From assembly GCA_004352715.1 (NCBI GenBank), contig SCFE01000033.1, positions 1,546,558 through 1,610,557 of the forward strand: a DNA stretch of 64,000 bases, in the 5' to 3' direction. Both the position numbers and the translations under genes were made by a program. Below are positions 36,150 to 48,289 of this stretch, one piece after another (position 1 is the first letter of the stretch; every line of letters begins with the position of its first letter). The DNA is from Hofstenia miamia. Taxonomy: Eukaryota; Xenacoelomorpha; Acoela. The notes under the pieces are model-generated. The model was not told the origin of the DNA. It did no database searches and was given only the letters and a program-made list of their open reading frames with translations.

Positions 36150-37560
36150 ACTAATAATAATAAACTTTTATTTTAAAACTGCTAAAAAATCAATTTAAGT
36201 TATAGAAACACTAAATTTTCATTCCACGAATGAGCCGATATGGAAAGAAAGTTCTCGTTCAGAGTTGGTTTTTATTACTCCAGTGAGCCTCTCACGCATT
36301 CGACTATCTCCATAATGTGAGCGTTATGGCAGAATATCTTGCAGTACATGATTCTCAGAAGTCAGTATCAGGAGCCTATTATCAACTTTGGTTATGATTT
36401 TTTCAATAGGGGTATAATTTGATATAATTTTAAGGCGTAAAGCTTTTTTCTGAACTTTATCTAAGAGCAGCATAAAGGGTTTTGAGGAACCTCCCCAAAC
36501 TGAACAACAATGTTAGCGTGGGCATAACTAATTCATAGTATAGTGTTTGTAGTTCATATTAGCATAACTAAGCTGAATTTTTGCAATAATACTTAGAAGG
36601 CGAGATAAATTTCTTATTGCTGTAATTGCAGCTACCATTTTTTTGCTATGCTATTTAATACCAGTTATTAATTGTCAATGTGTATCTGAATATCTTAATT
36701 GTTTATGAAAATTTAAGTTGCTGTCAAAAATATCTTCTAGATATTTAAAATGAGTAATTTGTTTTATAGTTTGCTTATTGAAACATAGTGTGCATTTGGA
36801 TGTCTGTTTTACTATTTTCACTTTGTTATACAAAATTGTCTTTTTGAAGTATTGTTAGTTTGTGTGATGCATCAGTTTGCACAATTTTTTAATTATAGCT
36901 ACTAAATCTTCAACGGAGTTACTAGAGTGAAATGTCGCATGTAAGGTTCTTGTTTAAATCATTTATGTAAATATTAAATAGCTGTTTAGATCAAACCTTT
37001 TTCTAACGAAATCAAATCCGAGAAATGGTCCTTGAGATTAAGTCGATGCTACTAACTGAAAAATTCAACTTTTTAATTTTAGAAATAAGAATTTTATGGT
37101 TCAAGACATGCTATAGCACAGTACTTATTGTCATCAATAGCTTTTCTCCATTTTTCAGTTGCGTTAATCAATGCATCATTAGTAGATATTCCATTCCGAA
37201 ATCCGTACTGCGTTTTGGATAAGATATTATGCTTAGTGAAAGATGTTCCTACCGCGCTACAATTTCTGCCTGCGCATATCGTGACAGTAAACAAAGAAAA
37301 GGCTATTTGTTGGTACCATGGCCAACACTAGGTGAGAAAAGAATGTTCTTCAAACACGGGAATAATTTTATGGCAAATTTTTACCATAACAGGGAGCACA
37401 ATTATTCATAGATGTGTCCAAACGGCAAGATTCTCCTTGTAGAAAATTCTTTTTGAATAAAACAGTATAGGTTAATACCTTTAATAAAATAATCTTAACT
37501 TTTTTAAGATTAATAGCATTGGAAAAATTAATGGCATTGTTATGTGTAAACTTTGCCATT
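36150..37560 (-). pseudogene. Decayed LINE reverse transcriptase, minus strand
   Basis: Reading down the minus strand: an RT palm entry at 37094-37294 (QYGFRNGISTNDALINATEK, then KYCAIACLE), fragments of the fingers and thumb, a thumb/C-terminal part at about 36430-36640 (KKMVAAITAIRNLSRLL, VWGGSSKPFMLLLDKVQKKA), and a 3' end with AATAAAAGTT plus ATT repeats near 36155-36170. Stops and frameshifts are common. The palm entry resembles the same motif in the LINE at 58 kb. Confidence 0.6.
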
Positions 37561-37655
37561 TCATGCTGAACGGATCGAAATTGATTAATTGAAAACGCTT
37601 GGCCAAGATGTTAATCACGAGAACTACCGGACCGAAGCCTTGCCAATGATGTTAA

Positions 37656-37889
37656 AAGGTTCTGATTTCGGACGCGTGTGTAGAAAGAGCCTTTTCAAAA
37701 TATAAACTTGTTCTTTCAACGTTACAGGCAAACCTTAAGGCCGAAAAATTGGATGATCAGTTATACATCCGCTATGACTTTGAGAAAATCATGGACATTG
37801 CATATGAAGAAAACAAATTGTTTCAACAAGATTTTGAGATTTTTGAAGTTTTCGAATATAATTTTGGAACCTATAACCGTTTTTTATAG
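37656..37889 (+). pseudogene. hAT transposase C-terminal fragment
   Basis: One open frame reads LISDACVERAFSKYKLVLS, then LKAEKLDDQLYIRYDFEKI, before a stop. This is the hAT dimerisation block (S...ERAFSKYK...S.RR..L...N...L...). Upstream stops and lack of recognisable ends show it is a remnant. Confidence 0.6.
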
Positions 37890-38449
37890 ATTGTTGAATT
37901 CAAAATTTGGAGAATGCTGTTCAGCATTTTTGTGCTGTATTCAGCAAATGAGGCATCCCTGTTGGTGACAAATGTACAAATCGTAAATTTTTAGTTTGCT
38001 TTAAAACAACATTCAGAATCAAGTCATAATATGAATTGAATTAGGAAATAATTCATTACCTTAATGCTGTACCTACACTAGCTAAAACGATAAAATCAAG
38101 TTTGATACACATTACAAATTGAAAATGTGTTGAAATTTAGCGAGTAATTTTATTTTAGGTGTAAATACATATTCTTTATCAGATTTATTTTTCTCTTTGC
38201 ATACATGTATATTTTACATAAAATTATTGAAAATTCAATCATTTTAACTAGAACAACATGATTTTAATGCATTAGTCAGTCCTTGTGTTTAATTGTGAAA
38301 GTTGGTTTCTTCTTTTCTGGGTAAGTTGTTTTTATATTTTGAAATGGGAAATTCTCTATACAGCTAATGCAATTTAGAAATAAATTAATGTCTTGTCCTA
38401 TGCATTGAAATCTTTTAGAACATATGCATATATATTTTTTATAGTAATG

Positions 38450-38930
38450 ACTGGTTATTCAAACACCTTCTCCATGTGGAAGATATGGGTTTCAAAAATT
38501 GTTTATGCTTTCAATTAACGTTAACTTCTCTTAGGTGGTACAACATCTTTAAATCATATTTGTTATAACATTTGACAGTCTCTATTTCAACACTGCCTTC
38601 ATTCAGAAAAGGGAAAATCGAAAATCAATTGTTTTCAATTAATGCTAATGTATGTTACAGACTTCAATGCCTTTAAGCCACATTTGTTATAACATTTGGA
38701 CCTTCTCTGTGTGGAAGAGTGGAAATTGAAAAATTTTTATGCTTTCAATTAATGCCAGCATCTCTTAGAGGGTACAAAGTATTTAAACTATACTTGTTAT
38801 AACATTTATTTGATAGTCTCTATTTTAACACTGTCTTCATGTAGAAGAGTGATAATTGAAAATCAATTATATTTTCAATTAATGCTAATGTATGTTAGAG
38901 ACTTCAGCATTTTATAACACATAGCAGGGC
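38450..38930. repeat. Diverged tandem array, about 120 bp monomers in 240 bp dimers
   Basis: The motif TTGTTATAACATTT recurs near 38570, 38693 and 38794, with a partial copy near 38911. Between copies are conserved GTGGAAGA, AATTGAAAA and TTTTCAATTAATGC blocks. Alternate units are most alike: AATGCTAATGTATGTTA starts at both 38641 and 38881, exactly 240 bp apart. No coding potential. Confidence 0.7.
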
Positions 38931-39419
38931 TTTCTAATGTGTTGATCATTCATCATGAAAATGAAATATATATTTTTAAACACATAAATCTTTGAATAGT
39001 TAAATAAATTACAATGCTAGATAGGATATATTTGAACCATCATGTAAGGAGATACAAATTTAATAATTACAATGAAATGTAGGTGTACATCTGATGGTTA
39101 TATTCAGTAACACGCTAATTTGCTAACCCATCAAAACCTGTTTGTATGTCAGCCATTTATTGAAAAAGGTAAGTTCACAATAAATTTTAGGCATGGAATT
39201 ATATATTTAATGAATAAATATTCAAAAATTGCTATCTTGAGTAACATGGTGTTAAATAATAGTTGTCTAAATCAATAATTACTAATTTAACCTTTCAAAT
39301 TTATATATTAACCTGGAGTCAAAATCGACAATCTAAAGGAAAATGATAGCAGGAATATCTTAACTCAATTGTTAACCCTGGTGTAGTGTTACTTTGCATT
39401 GACCTCAATCTCAAAATAC

Positions 39420-41432
39420 ATGTAAAGTAGGGGTGTGTGATGCATTGAAATTTCAATGCATTGAATTGACTATCTGTCGAATTGAATTGATTTGAAATTC
39501 AATTCAAAACTGTTAGAGTTCAACCAATCAGATTTATTCGTTTACCATACACCATGGCGTCATAAATTTTCACATTAAATTGCGGCCTGGTTAACATCGC
39601 TTTGCGTCTTTTACATACTTCTGCGTTCACTTAATTTACCATTCAACATTCATTTCCAGATTACAGGATGACTAGTTCGACAACATCAAAGCTGAGTACA
39701 ATGCTGCAAAGAAGCCGAATCCTAAACTCTCAAAGAGCCAATCAACCATAGATGCTCTTTTGCCAGGAGGAGCAGCAAAATATTCTTCCGATGATCAAAG
39801 GCAGCAAAATATCACTCAGAAAATTGCAGAAATGATTGCGGTTGATATGCAACCTTGTTTGTTGAAAACAAAGGATTCCGTTTGCTGCTAAGTTCGCTTG
39901 ATTCAAGGTACGAAATCCCATTGAGAGCTACATTTTCACTCAACGTAAGCCCGAAAATGTTCAAGAGAGAGCAAGAAAAATTGAGGAGGCGTTTAGTGGA
40001 AGATCAGATGGCATTAATTGCCGTTACCAGTGATATTTGGTCGTCATGAAATCAAGATTCATTCATTGATTTAACCTGTCATTATCTTGATTCCAATTTC
40101 AACGTGCACAATTATTTGCTCTATTCTCATTATTTTCCCGAACGTCACACATATGACAATATTTTAGAGAAAATTGATTTTGTTTTTGACACTTATCAGA
40201 TTAATTTCAATTCGACAAAACTGATTGCTATTACAGATAATGCTAGTAATTATGTTAAAGCGTTGGGAAGCATAAGAGACAGTCTGCCTTCGTTACCTTG
40301 TTTTGGTCATACATTGCAATTAGCAATAAATGATGCCGTAAACACACCAAACAATTTGAGAAACACATTAAAATGGAAGTAAAATTGTGGAACATTACCA
40401 CCGCTCAAATACTTCTCTGCAAAATTTATTTCAAAATCAACAAAAAGTTGGCATGAATGAACTGAACTAGCTTCTGCAATTGACACTCAGTGGAATTCTG
40501 AATATTTAAAGGAAAAACGATTTTTTTGAAGTCAGGCAGCCCCTAACATTATCAATGATGGAAATCAATATGACTTTGTCACGAAGCAGTTCTGAGTGGA
40601 CAAATCTACAATGTTTTATGAATGCGTTGAAACCATTTTATGATGCTACAGTTATATCACCAGGAGAAAAATTTGCTACTCTTTCCACAATAATTCCAAT
40701 TCTACACGGTCTTCATTCAGTATTAGATAACTTCATTGCTAATTCGTCGTCTGATTTTACCACACTTCTTTGTCGTAAACTTAAAGAAAACCTTTCTATA
40801 CATTTCCCAAACAACTATCAGCAAATATCACTTGTTGCCCATGTTAATTGACCCCCGATTTAAGGATATATTATTGTCTGAAACTGAGTCATGTTCAGCA
40901 AAGTTTTGTTTGCGTGAATTTTTGGAAACCATCTGCAATGTGTCTGAGCAGGTGCAACAGCAGGAACCCATAGAAGCTGTTGCTGTTTCTGCTTCATCAA
41001 GTGTTTGGGCACGTTCGATGAGACAGCATGAAGGAAAGTTCACAAAACCACAGAGCAGCCTAAAAGCTCTGCATGTGAAGAGGAGATGCCACAAGTTCTA
41101 GAATTGAATGCCCTTTTCAATTTTGGCGAACTCAAAAATCAAAATTTCAACAACTTTCAGTTGCCGCAAAAAGTCTTTTAGTGATTCCGGCTACAACATT
41201 TCCATCTGAAAGAGTGTTGTCAGATGCTGGGAATATAGTAACAGCAGCCAGGCAAAGACTTTCACCGATAAATTTTTGGATGTTGTTATTTTTGAGAGAA
41301 AATTTTAAATAAGTTCAATCTGTTCAGTTTTGGATTTGAAATAATTTCTTGCATTGAATTGATTTTTCTCTGCATTGAATTGAAATTGAATTGATTTTGA
41401 AAAAGCCTGAATCGCACACCCCTAATGTAAAT
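39420..41432 (+). mobile_element. hAT element, 1997 bp, ZBED-like, with target duplication
   Basis: ATGTAAAG (39420-39427) and ATGTAAAT (41425-41432) match at 7 of 8 bases and flank a segment. It starts TAGGGGTGTG and ends with the reverse complement CACACCCCTA. Both subterminal regions are packed with repeats of GCATTGAATTGA and related sequences. The interior encodes a decayed transposase. This is a near full-length but inactive copy. Confidence 0.85.
39660..41310 (+). pseudogene. hAT transposase, ZBED-type, broken by stops and frameshifts
   Basis: Consecutive fragments in family order: MIAVDMQPCLL-like and GFRLLLSSLDSRYEIPLRA (39830-39930), VTSDIWSS (40025-40049), AITDNASNYVKALGSI and LPCFGHTLQLAINDAV (40210-40340), the middle region at 40555-40851, and the dimerisation end AATTFPSERVLSDAG-like near 41190-41280. 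In-frame stops and shifts occur at about 40050, 40380, 40850 and 41100. Family members are nuclear DNA-binding transposases with an N-terminal BED zinc finger. Here that finger is not recognisable. Confidence 0.75.
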
Positions 41433-43285
41433 TTGAGAGTTCATCTTAGATATTGAAAATACATCTACACATAAAAACATTGATATGCTTTTGATCCCAA
41501 ATTTCATGTTTTTGCTTTTATGGCTTGTACTAATTTGTAATATTTCACGTGTTTTTAATATTTCTGGTTCCTAACTCTTGTATTTTAAATTTGTGTTTCT
41601 AAATATTACAGCATGCATTTACATTTATTTAATAAATTGTTTACTCTCTACCATTGTGATTTGCTTTTTCAAGTTATGATGTGTTCTATCCAGATTAGTA
41701 AGACAACTTATCAAAAACTCAAAAGATTGAAGGGAATGCGTTTTGATTTCAAATGCATCTACATGTAAATAACAAGGTATGATGATACTTTTGTTCTCAT
41801 AACCCATCTATATTATAATATTTCACGTTTAAATTGAGTATGTTTTTAAATTACTGCTTCAATCTAAATTATACGTAATGATTTTTGCTATGTTTAATAT
41901 TTTGTTTAATTGCATGAATTTTAAATTTGCTTTGTTTTAACTAGTAGCTTTCTGAAACTATAAATTATACAAATTGATTTTCCCTTTGTTGTATCATTAG
42001 GATGATATTAACTGCATATGTATTACATTTTTCAAGTAGTCATAGCAGAGTTTATACAGCAGTTAAGGGATTTTCTCAAAATTCTTGGTGATCCATCTTC
42101 TAAATGCCATGCGCCTATATTTTTTTATTTGTGAATAATACACTATTTACAATCAATTGTACACTTAGAAGGTGATTTCAAAATGGAGTTGACTAATTTA
42201 ATGATTGGAAATCATATCCAGCAATAGGGAATCAAGTGACAACTACAAGAATGGTGAATCACATTGAAAAATTTATTCTCATTTGTGTCAACTGTACAAT
42301 ACAGGTGAAATGACATCAACTACAAGTTGGTGAATAACAAATGTGTTATTTTTATACCAATTACAATGAGAGTGGATAAAGAATATGTAAATTAAAGCTA
42401 CAAAAGCAGAAAAGCCATCTAATGTATACAGCCATGCAAGAGTCATAAACCAAATAAACTAAAAAACATGCAATGTCAACAAAAGATGTAACAGTCAGCA
42501 AGTGTGTACATCCCGGTCTGGCCAGTTGCAATTGGTAATATTGAGGCCCAGGTCCGGCACGGGGCCGTCATATCCAAAACCATTATAAGATTTTTGTAAA
42601 TAAAAAATTTAAACATATAATTGAAAATATTAAAATGAAACCATTTTTGCATCAACTGCACTTTTTAACAATAAAATTAACTTGTAATGGCATCAAATCA
42701 AAACTGATTGGCTTCAAATAAGTATGTGTCCACTGCTGGAAAAAGTTTTTAATGGGAATTTTTAAATTGTTAATAGTTGTATTACAGTTTTAATACTAAA
42801 TAATTATATGTTTATGTTACGAGCTTATGCAGCATTACTATATCAAACATGCAAATAAAACCTAGTGTATTGTCTAAGTAATTTAATGTTTATGCTGGGA
42901 GACCTAAAGTATAAATGAAATTGATTGGCGCTTGCTATTACTAAGACAATTTTTTAGTTAATTGCAACTATTGTGGTCGTGGACTTATTTTTTAATGTGT
43001 AATTTAGTCAATTGAATATAATAGGTGATATAATATTTTAATGTAAGAAAAGGCATATTTATTAATAAAATTTTGAACAATTCTAGATAGATTTTGCACA
43101 AATTTCATTCTTAATTTTACAGTCCAATCCCGGCCCAGTTGCAACTCTGGGACATATTATGCACAATAAGCAGAGTTCATAGTTATTGTCTTTTATTCAT
43201 TTTAAAACTATAAGTTATCTGAAGCAAGATATTGTTAGTTTAAATTTTCAGCCTCAGCTTTTTTATACTGGTTCTACAATGGTAT
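41433..43285. other. AT-rich intergenic sequence, nothing recognised
   Basis: No gene is supported. A locally GC-rich patch at about 42510-42580 (CCCGGTCTGGCCAGTTGCAA) resembles a patch near 43130 (CCCGGCCCAGTTGCAA). This suggests a short dispersed repeat, too little to classify. Confidence 0.35.
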
Positions 43286-43289
43286 TGTC

Positions 43290-43670
43290 GCAATGCGATA
43301 TTTAACAATCCATCCAATAGCGATGTCATATTAAATCAATATATCTGATAGTAGTCAATTTTAAATCTGACTACTACTAATGCAGAATTTTGCCACATGT
43401 GGCGTAATTTAATAGCTATTTGCATATTATCCACCAATCAGAAATGTGTTGAGGGAGCTTTGCTATTCAATAAATATGCTGGTAGTAATCATTTTAAAAT
43501 CTTATTACCCCAAGATTCACAATTTCGCCACCAAACGGAAATGTGTTTAGAAACAACAAGTGTGTAGTTAGAGTTTATGCTATTAAATATATATGCGGGT
43601 AGTAGGCATTTTAAATTCTGACTACATTGGACATCATAATTTTGCCGCGTATGGCGTACATATAGTGAAT
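43290..43670. repeat. Diverged tandem repeat, about three units of 120-137 bp
   Basis: Three units share the order: a variant of CTATTAAATATATATG, then GGTAGTAGTCATTTTAAA, TCTGACTAC, and AATTTTGCCAC followed by TGGCG. They start near 43329, 43466 and 43586. Divergence between units is substantial. No coding potential. Confidence 0.6.
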
Positions 43671-45309
43671 TGTTGATCAGATATTAGAAGTTCAAATTCT
43701 TGCCTGTAAAATAAACATTTGTGTGCTCTTAAACAATTGTATTTACATTAGAACTTTTGAATTTCTAATAAGCCAAGGAATTTTAAATATAAACTATAAT
43801 TTGAATATACATCAGCATCAAAACAATAATCAAATATAATCTGAGGAAATAAAAATGAGATAAGATTATTCTTTTTATTAATATTTATGGTAGTCACTGA
43901 TTTACCTGACTACCATGTATGCTACGGGCCTGATCGTGTTGTTCAGTAATCTATTCAAGATAGTGCATAAGTGTTGTTAGTAGACCATGTGTTAACTAAA
44001 TCATCGTTGTTTACCTAAATTTCAAAAATAGCGAAAATTAGATCATTTTAGAGATTGAAATGAATTCCCTATATTTGAAATTTTTAATACTTAGATTCCT
44101 GAAATTTAAATGGAGGCAATCTGAGCTGGAATTCCAATTTTTTATGTATTATTCAAAATTTAAGAGCAAAAAGTGATTTGAGATGAGTTATCATGAATTC
44201 CAGTATCAGGAAACTGAATTCCGTCTTTTGATGACGTTAGAACCTAAACAAAATATATGAATACCTTAAATTCTGATAAATTTAATCTTAGATACAAACC
44301 AAAAATAATTTTGTTGACTTTAATGATTTCGTTGTTCCTCTGAAGCAACCCATTACATAAGAGCTGAAATTCGCTATGAAAACTCTGGGTGGATTAAACA
44401 TGTGTCTAATTAATTAATAAGGTTCGAATGCTTTGCTTTGTAATTTTCTGCATTCCTGTTACACAATTTTGCGCATAAATGTCGCCTGCATAAAACACTC
44501 AAATTTTGCGTTCTCAGGTCGTGATAACTTTTGGACAGGCACGCAATACCCCTGAATTTCTATTATTTGTTTGTTTTGACAGATTACAGACCCAGGACAA
44601 ATATAGTTTTAGCTTCAATCCTATCCTTGGTTATTAACATTAACTAGTCTTTCAATATGCCACTTAAAGCCTTTGCTTAATTTAAAAATGGCAACACAAA
44701 TACAATTATTAGTAGCTTAATTTTTTTATGCTATTAAATTGAAAGAATTGCATCTTGAATGCTATAATCATTATAAATAGTTTCACAGTTGAAATAGCGT
44801 TCATTTCTTAATTTTCTAACAATTTACTAAAGGGATGGCTAATGCAAATGAGTCATTATGTACGATTTTTTCTAAATATCCGGAAATCCGTTATCAAAGT
44901 GAATTATTTAAGTGTGATTAGGATTTTCTCAATCAAAGAATGAATAAAAAAAATTAATAATAAGCATTGGAAGATTTGTTTGTGTCTAAGTTTTTTAGTA
45001 TGGTCGTTCGCGTTTGCAAGTCTAAAGAAGTACTTATTGTTTCTGGAAATTTATTGATATAATTCTTTCTCTCATAATGGGGACAATTTAGTTAATTTAA
45101 TTTATAAAGATGGTCATTTCTCTTTAAAATATGATTTTGAAAAACAAATTTTTATCAGACAACATAATTTTCTTAATATTTTGTGTAGAACGTTGAAACA
45201 TTGTTTATGGCTCTAACATTATCTTATCTAGTTTTCTGCTCAGTGTATTAATAAAATCCAGGAAATCGTGTGAAGCATGCTTTTATATATATTATTTAAT
45301 CTTGCTTGC
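43671..45309. other. AT-rich intergenic sequence, nothing recognised
   Basis: Only short frames without motif content are present. I could not find RNA genes or transposon ends. Confidence 0.4.
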
Positions 45310-46190
45310 ATAGGCCTTATTCTTTGCCTGTGGTCGGGGTTACTCTACCAGTCAACAGACTGAAGAGTCCGTGTCAACAGATCAAGTCCGTGACTCTTCC
45401 CCTGGAAGTGTACCCGCTAGGGCCGGATCTTGTATCATGCTTGACCTCTGGCGACCCCTGGCGCGCAGAGTGCTGATCTGTGTTGAGTCTGATCAGCAGG
45501 AGTGAAGCCGAAGGCCGAGCTTCGTTGAGAGGGTTGCGCCTCTCTACAGCTTTCACCAACCAAGGCTACTAACTGAGGTAACTCGTGAGCACCTGCGTCT
45601 GCCTGCTATGGAGGACCCTGATTCTATTTGGAGGTAAATAAACTTGAAGTGCAAAGCACCAAGTGACTCGATTCTCCAGTTTAATTAAAATGTCGGATCA
45701 TAACTAAAACCCATGACAAAGCAAAGCTCCCTCATAGGTAAGGCTCAGCAAGTGCTGGCCTGGGCCCATCTAGAGGCCAGAGACAGAGGAAAATCCTCTG
45801 TATAACTGCCCTCGTAGACGCACTCTACGGCTCTGGGCATAGACGTCGCCGTCTGCTCCTCAGAACAGACAGTCTCACATCACCGTCACCGCCCCCATAT
45901 GTGCTCCCGCACACATGGCAGCACCTTCTTTTTTTTTTTTTTNNNNNNNNNNNNNNNNNNNNNNNNNNNNNNNNNNNNNNNNNNNNNNNNNNNNNNNNNN
46001 NNNNNNNNNNNNNNNNNNNNNNNNNNNNNNNNNNNNNNNTGGGAACCCAAGGGCTACGCCCGAATCGTCCTGGAGAGTAACCTCCATGTGGTGGTTCCTG
46101 GGTAGGCGGAGACGCTGAGCCAATACTCGATGGGCGCGTCTCTTCGCGGAGTCCCGAACCAGGAGCGGACGTTAAACAATAGGGTAAAAG
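45310..46190. repeat. GC-rich repeat block of unknown class
   Basis: GC content rises sharply compared with both flanks. The left part (45320-45660) contains GGTAAATAAACTTG, a possible polyadenylation signal, after an unbroken GC-rich stretch, as in an LTR or a processed repeat end. The right part (45740-46180) is interrupted by a T run and a 97 N gap (45943-46039). I recognise no protein domain, LTR pair, tRNA-type promoter or target duplication. Confidence 0.4.
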
Positions 46191-46344
46191 ATTCTTTGCC
46201 TAAATTTTTTGTAACCATGTATTAAAATGTTCTACTACAACCTGTTTTGATTACAAGATACTAAATGCTTGTTCTCTTAAACCAAGTATATAGAATATTA
46301 TGTTAACTGGAAATCCTCTAAAAGTACATTGATATGCATATATA

Positions 46345-48180
46345 TACAGCCGCGGCCAAAAGTCACCGGACACGAACAAAATTTTAATTTTTAGTTAGTT
46401 TTTGTGCATTTGGAGCATATTTTTTTTCAAAAAGGAAACCATTTTTTGTCCAAAAATAACTATAATCAAAATTATATCAAATATTATCATAAAATAACAG
46501 TGTAGTGTAAACAAAGTTAATATTTCGTTGGAACAGAGTTAATATTTCGTTGGAAAGCCTAGACTTCTTTGTACAGCTCGAAGACGACGAGGCACACTAC
46601 TGCACAAAATTTCGCACTGTTCTTTAGTGAAAATTCTATACCAAGCGTGTATTATGGCTGCAATCAGTTCATTACGAGTATGAGGAGCTCTCTTCTGGAT
46701 CTCCCTACCAATGTGAGCCCAAAGTGTTTCGATGGGGTTGATGTCAGGTGATTGTCCTGGCCAATCATTTATCCATCGATTCCCAATTTGGTCACGAAAC
46801 CATTCCTTCACTGCTCTTGCTCTGTGGCAGGGTGCATTGTCATCCATATAAATGCAATTGCCGTCTGGATAAAGATCTCTCATACTCCAGCGTAGTTCTT
46901 TATTAAGAATTTCAAGGTAAAATTTTTGATTCATTCTTTGACCCTGGTCTAAAATTCGAAATCTTCCCAGACCATTAAATGAAAGACAGCCCCAAATCAT
47001 TACGGAAGGTGCATGTTTTACAGTCGGCAGGATAGACTGGCTTAGATAACGTTCTCCTACACGGCGCCATACTTTAATTGAGCCCCTGTTGCCATAAATA
47101 TCAAACGAGGATTCGTCAGAAAATAGCACACGTTTCCAGTACTCATCATCTTTCAGAAGGTAACGTCTTGCAAAATTGAGNNNNNNNNNNNNNNNNNNNN
47201 NNNNNNNNNNNNNNNNNNNNNNNNNNNNNNNNNNNNNNNNNNNNNNNNNNNNNNNNNNNNNNNNNNNNNNNNNNNNNNNNNNNNNNNNNNNNNNNNNNNN
47301 NNNNNNNNNNNNNNNNNNNNNNNNNNNNNNNNNNNNNNNNNNNNNNNNNNNNNNNNNNNNNNNNNNNNNNNNNNNNNNNNNNNNNNNNNNNNNNNNNNNN
47401 NNNNNNNNNNNNNNNNNNNNNNNNNNNNNNNNNNNNNNNNNNNNNNNNNNNNNNNNNNNNNNNNNNNNNNNNNNNNNNNNNNNNNNNNNNNNNNNNNNNN
47501 NNNNNNNNNNNNNNNNNNNNNNNNNNNNNNNNNNNNNNNNNNNNNNNNNNNNNNNNNNNNNNNNNNNNNNNNNNNNNNNNNNNNNNNNNNNNNNNNNNNN
47601 NNNNNNNNNNNNNNNNNNNNNNNNNNNNNNNNNNNNNNNNNNNNNNNNNNNNNNNNNNNNNNNNNNNNNNNNNNNNNNNNNNNNNNNNNNNNNNNNNNNN
47701 NNNNNNNNNNNNNNNNNNNNNNNNNNNNNNNNNNNNNNNNNNNNNNNNNNNNNNNNNNNNNNNNNNNNNNNNNNNNNNNNNNNNNNNNNNNNNNNNNNNN
47801 NNNNNNNNNNNNNNNNNNNNNNNNNNNNNNNNNNNNNNNNNNNNNNNNNNNNNNNNNNNNNNNNNNNNNNNNNNNNNNNNNNNNNNNNNNNNNNNNNNNN
47901 NNNNNNNNNNNNNNNNNNNNNNNNNNNNNNNNNNNNNNNNNNNNNNNNNNNNNNNNNNNNNNNNNNNNNNNNNNNNNNNNNNNNNNNNNNNNNNNNNNNN
48001 NNNNNNNNNNNNNNNNNNNNNNNNNNNNNNNNNNNNNNNNNNNNNNNNNNNNNNNNNNNNNNNNNNNNNNNNNNNNNNNNNNNNNNNNNNNNNNNNNNNN
48101 NNNNNNNNNNNNNNNNNNNNNNNNNNNNNNNNNNNNNNNNNNNNNNNNNNNNNNNNNNNNNNNNNNNNNNNNNNNNNNNN
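46345..48180 (-). mobile_element. Tc1/mariner-superfamily transposon, one end in a gap
   Basis: The 3' terminal inverted repeat starts at 46347 with CAGCCGCGGCCAAAAGT, next to a TA at 46345-46346, as expected for a TA-inserting Tc1-type element. The transposase gene follows on the minus strand. The N-terminal half and the opposite terminal repeat are in or beyond the 1000-N gap (47181-48180). Confidence 0.8.
46539..47180 (-). CDS. Tc1-like transposase, C-terminal catalytic part
   Basis: About 213 codons are open from the gap edge to a stop at 46539. The three catalytic acidic residues are visible: first Asp in RVLFSDESSFDIYG, second Asp in YMDDNAPCHRA, and Glu in WPGQSPDINPIETLW. I count 36 residues between the second Asp and the Glu, a DD36E spacing instead of the usual DD34E of Tc1. 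The C-terminus (SVPRRLRAVQRSLGFPTKY) is typical of the superfamily. The helix-turn-helix DNA-binding half is in the gap. No stop or frameshift interrupts the visible part, so the copy may be young. Confidence 0.85.
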   Translation of the reverse strand, partial: LNFARRYLLKDDEYWKRVLFSDESSFDIYGNRGSIKVWRRVGERYLSQSILPTVKHAPSVMIWGCLSFNGLGRFRILDQGQRMNQKFYLEILNKELRWSMRDLYPDGNCIYMDDNAPCHRARAVKEWFRDQIGNRWINDWPGQSPDINPIETLWAHIGREIQKRAPHTRNELIAAIIHAWYRIFTKEQCEILCSSVPRRLRAVQRSLGFPTKY

Positions 48181-48289
48181 CTCATTATTTTACTTTCAAT
48201 GATACTTTTGAGAATTAATGGCGCACTGATCGTGTCTTACAGAATAAATTTTGCTATATATGTTGAGAGTTAATTTTCAGGGGTGACGA

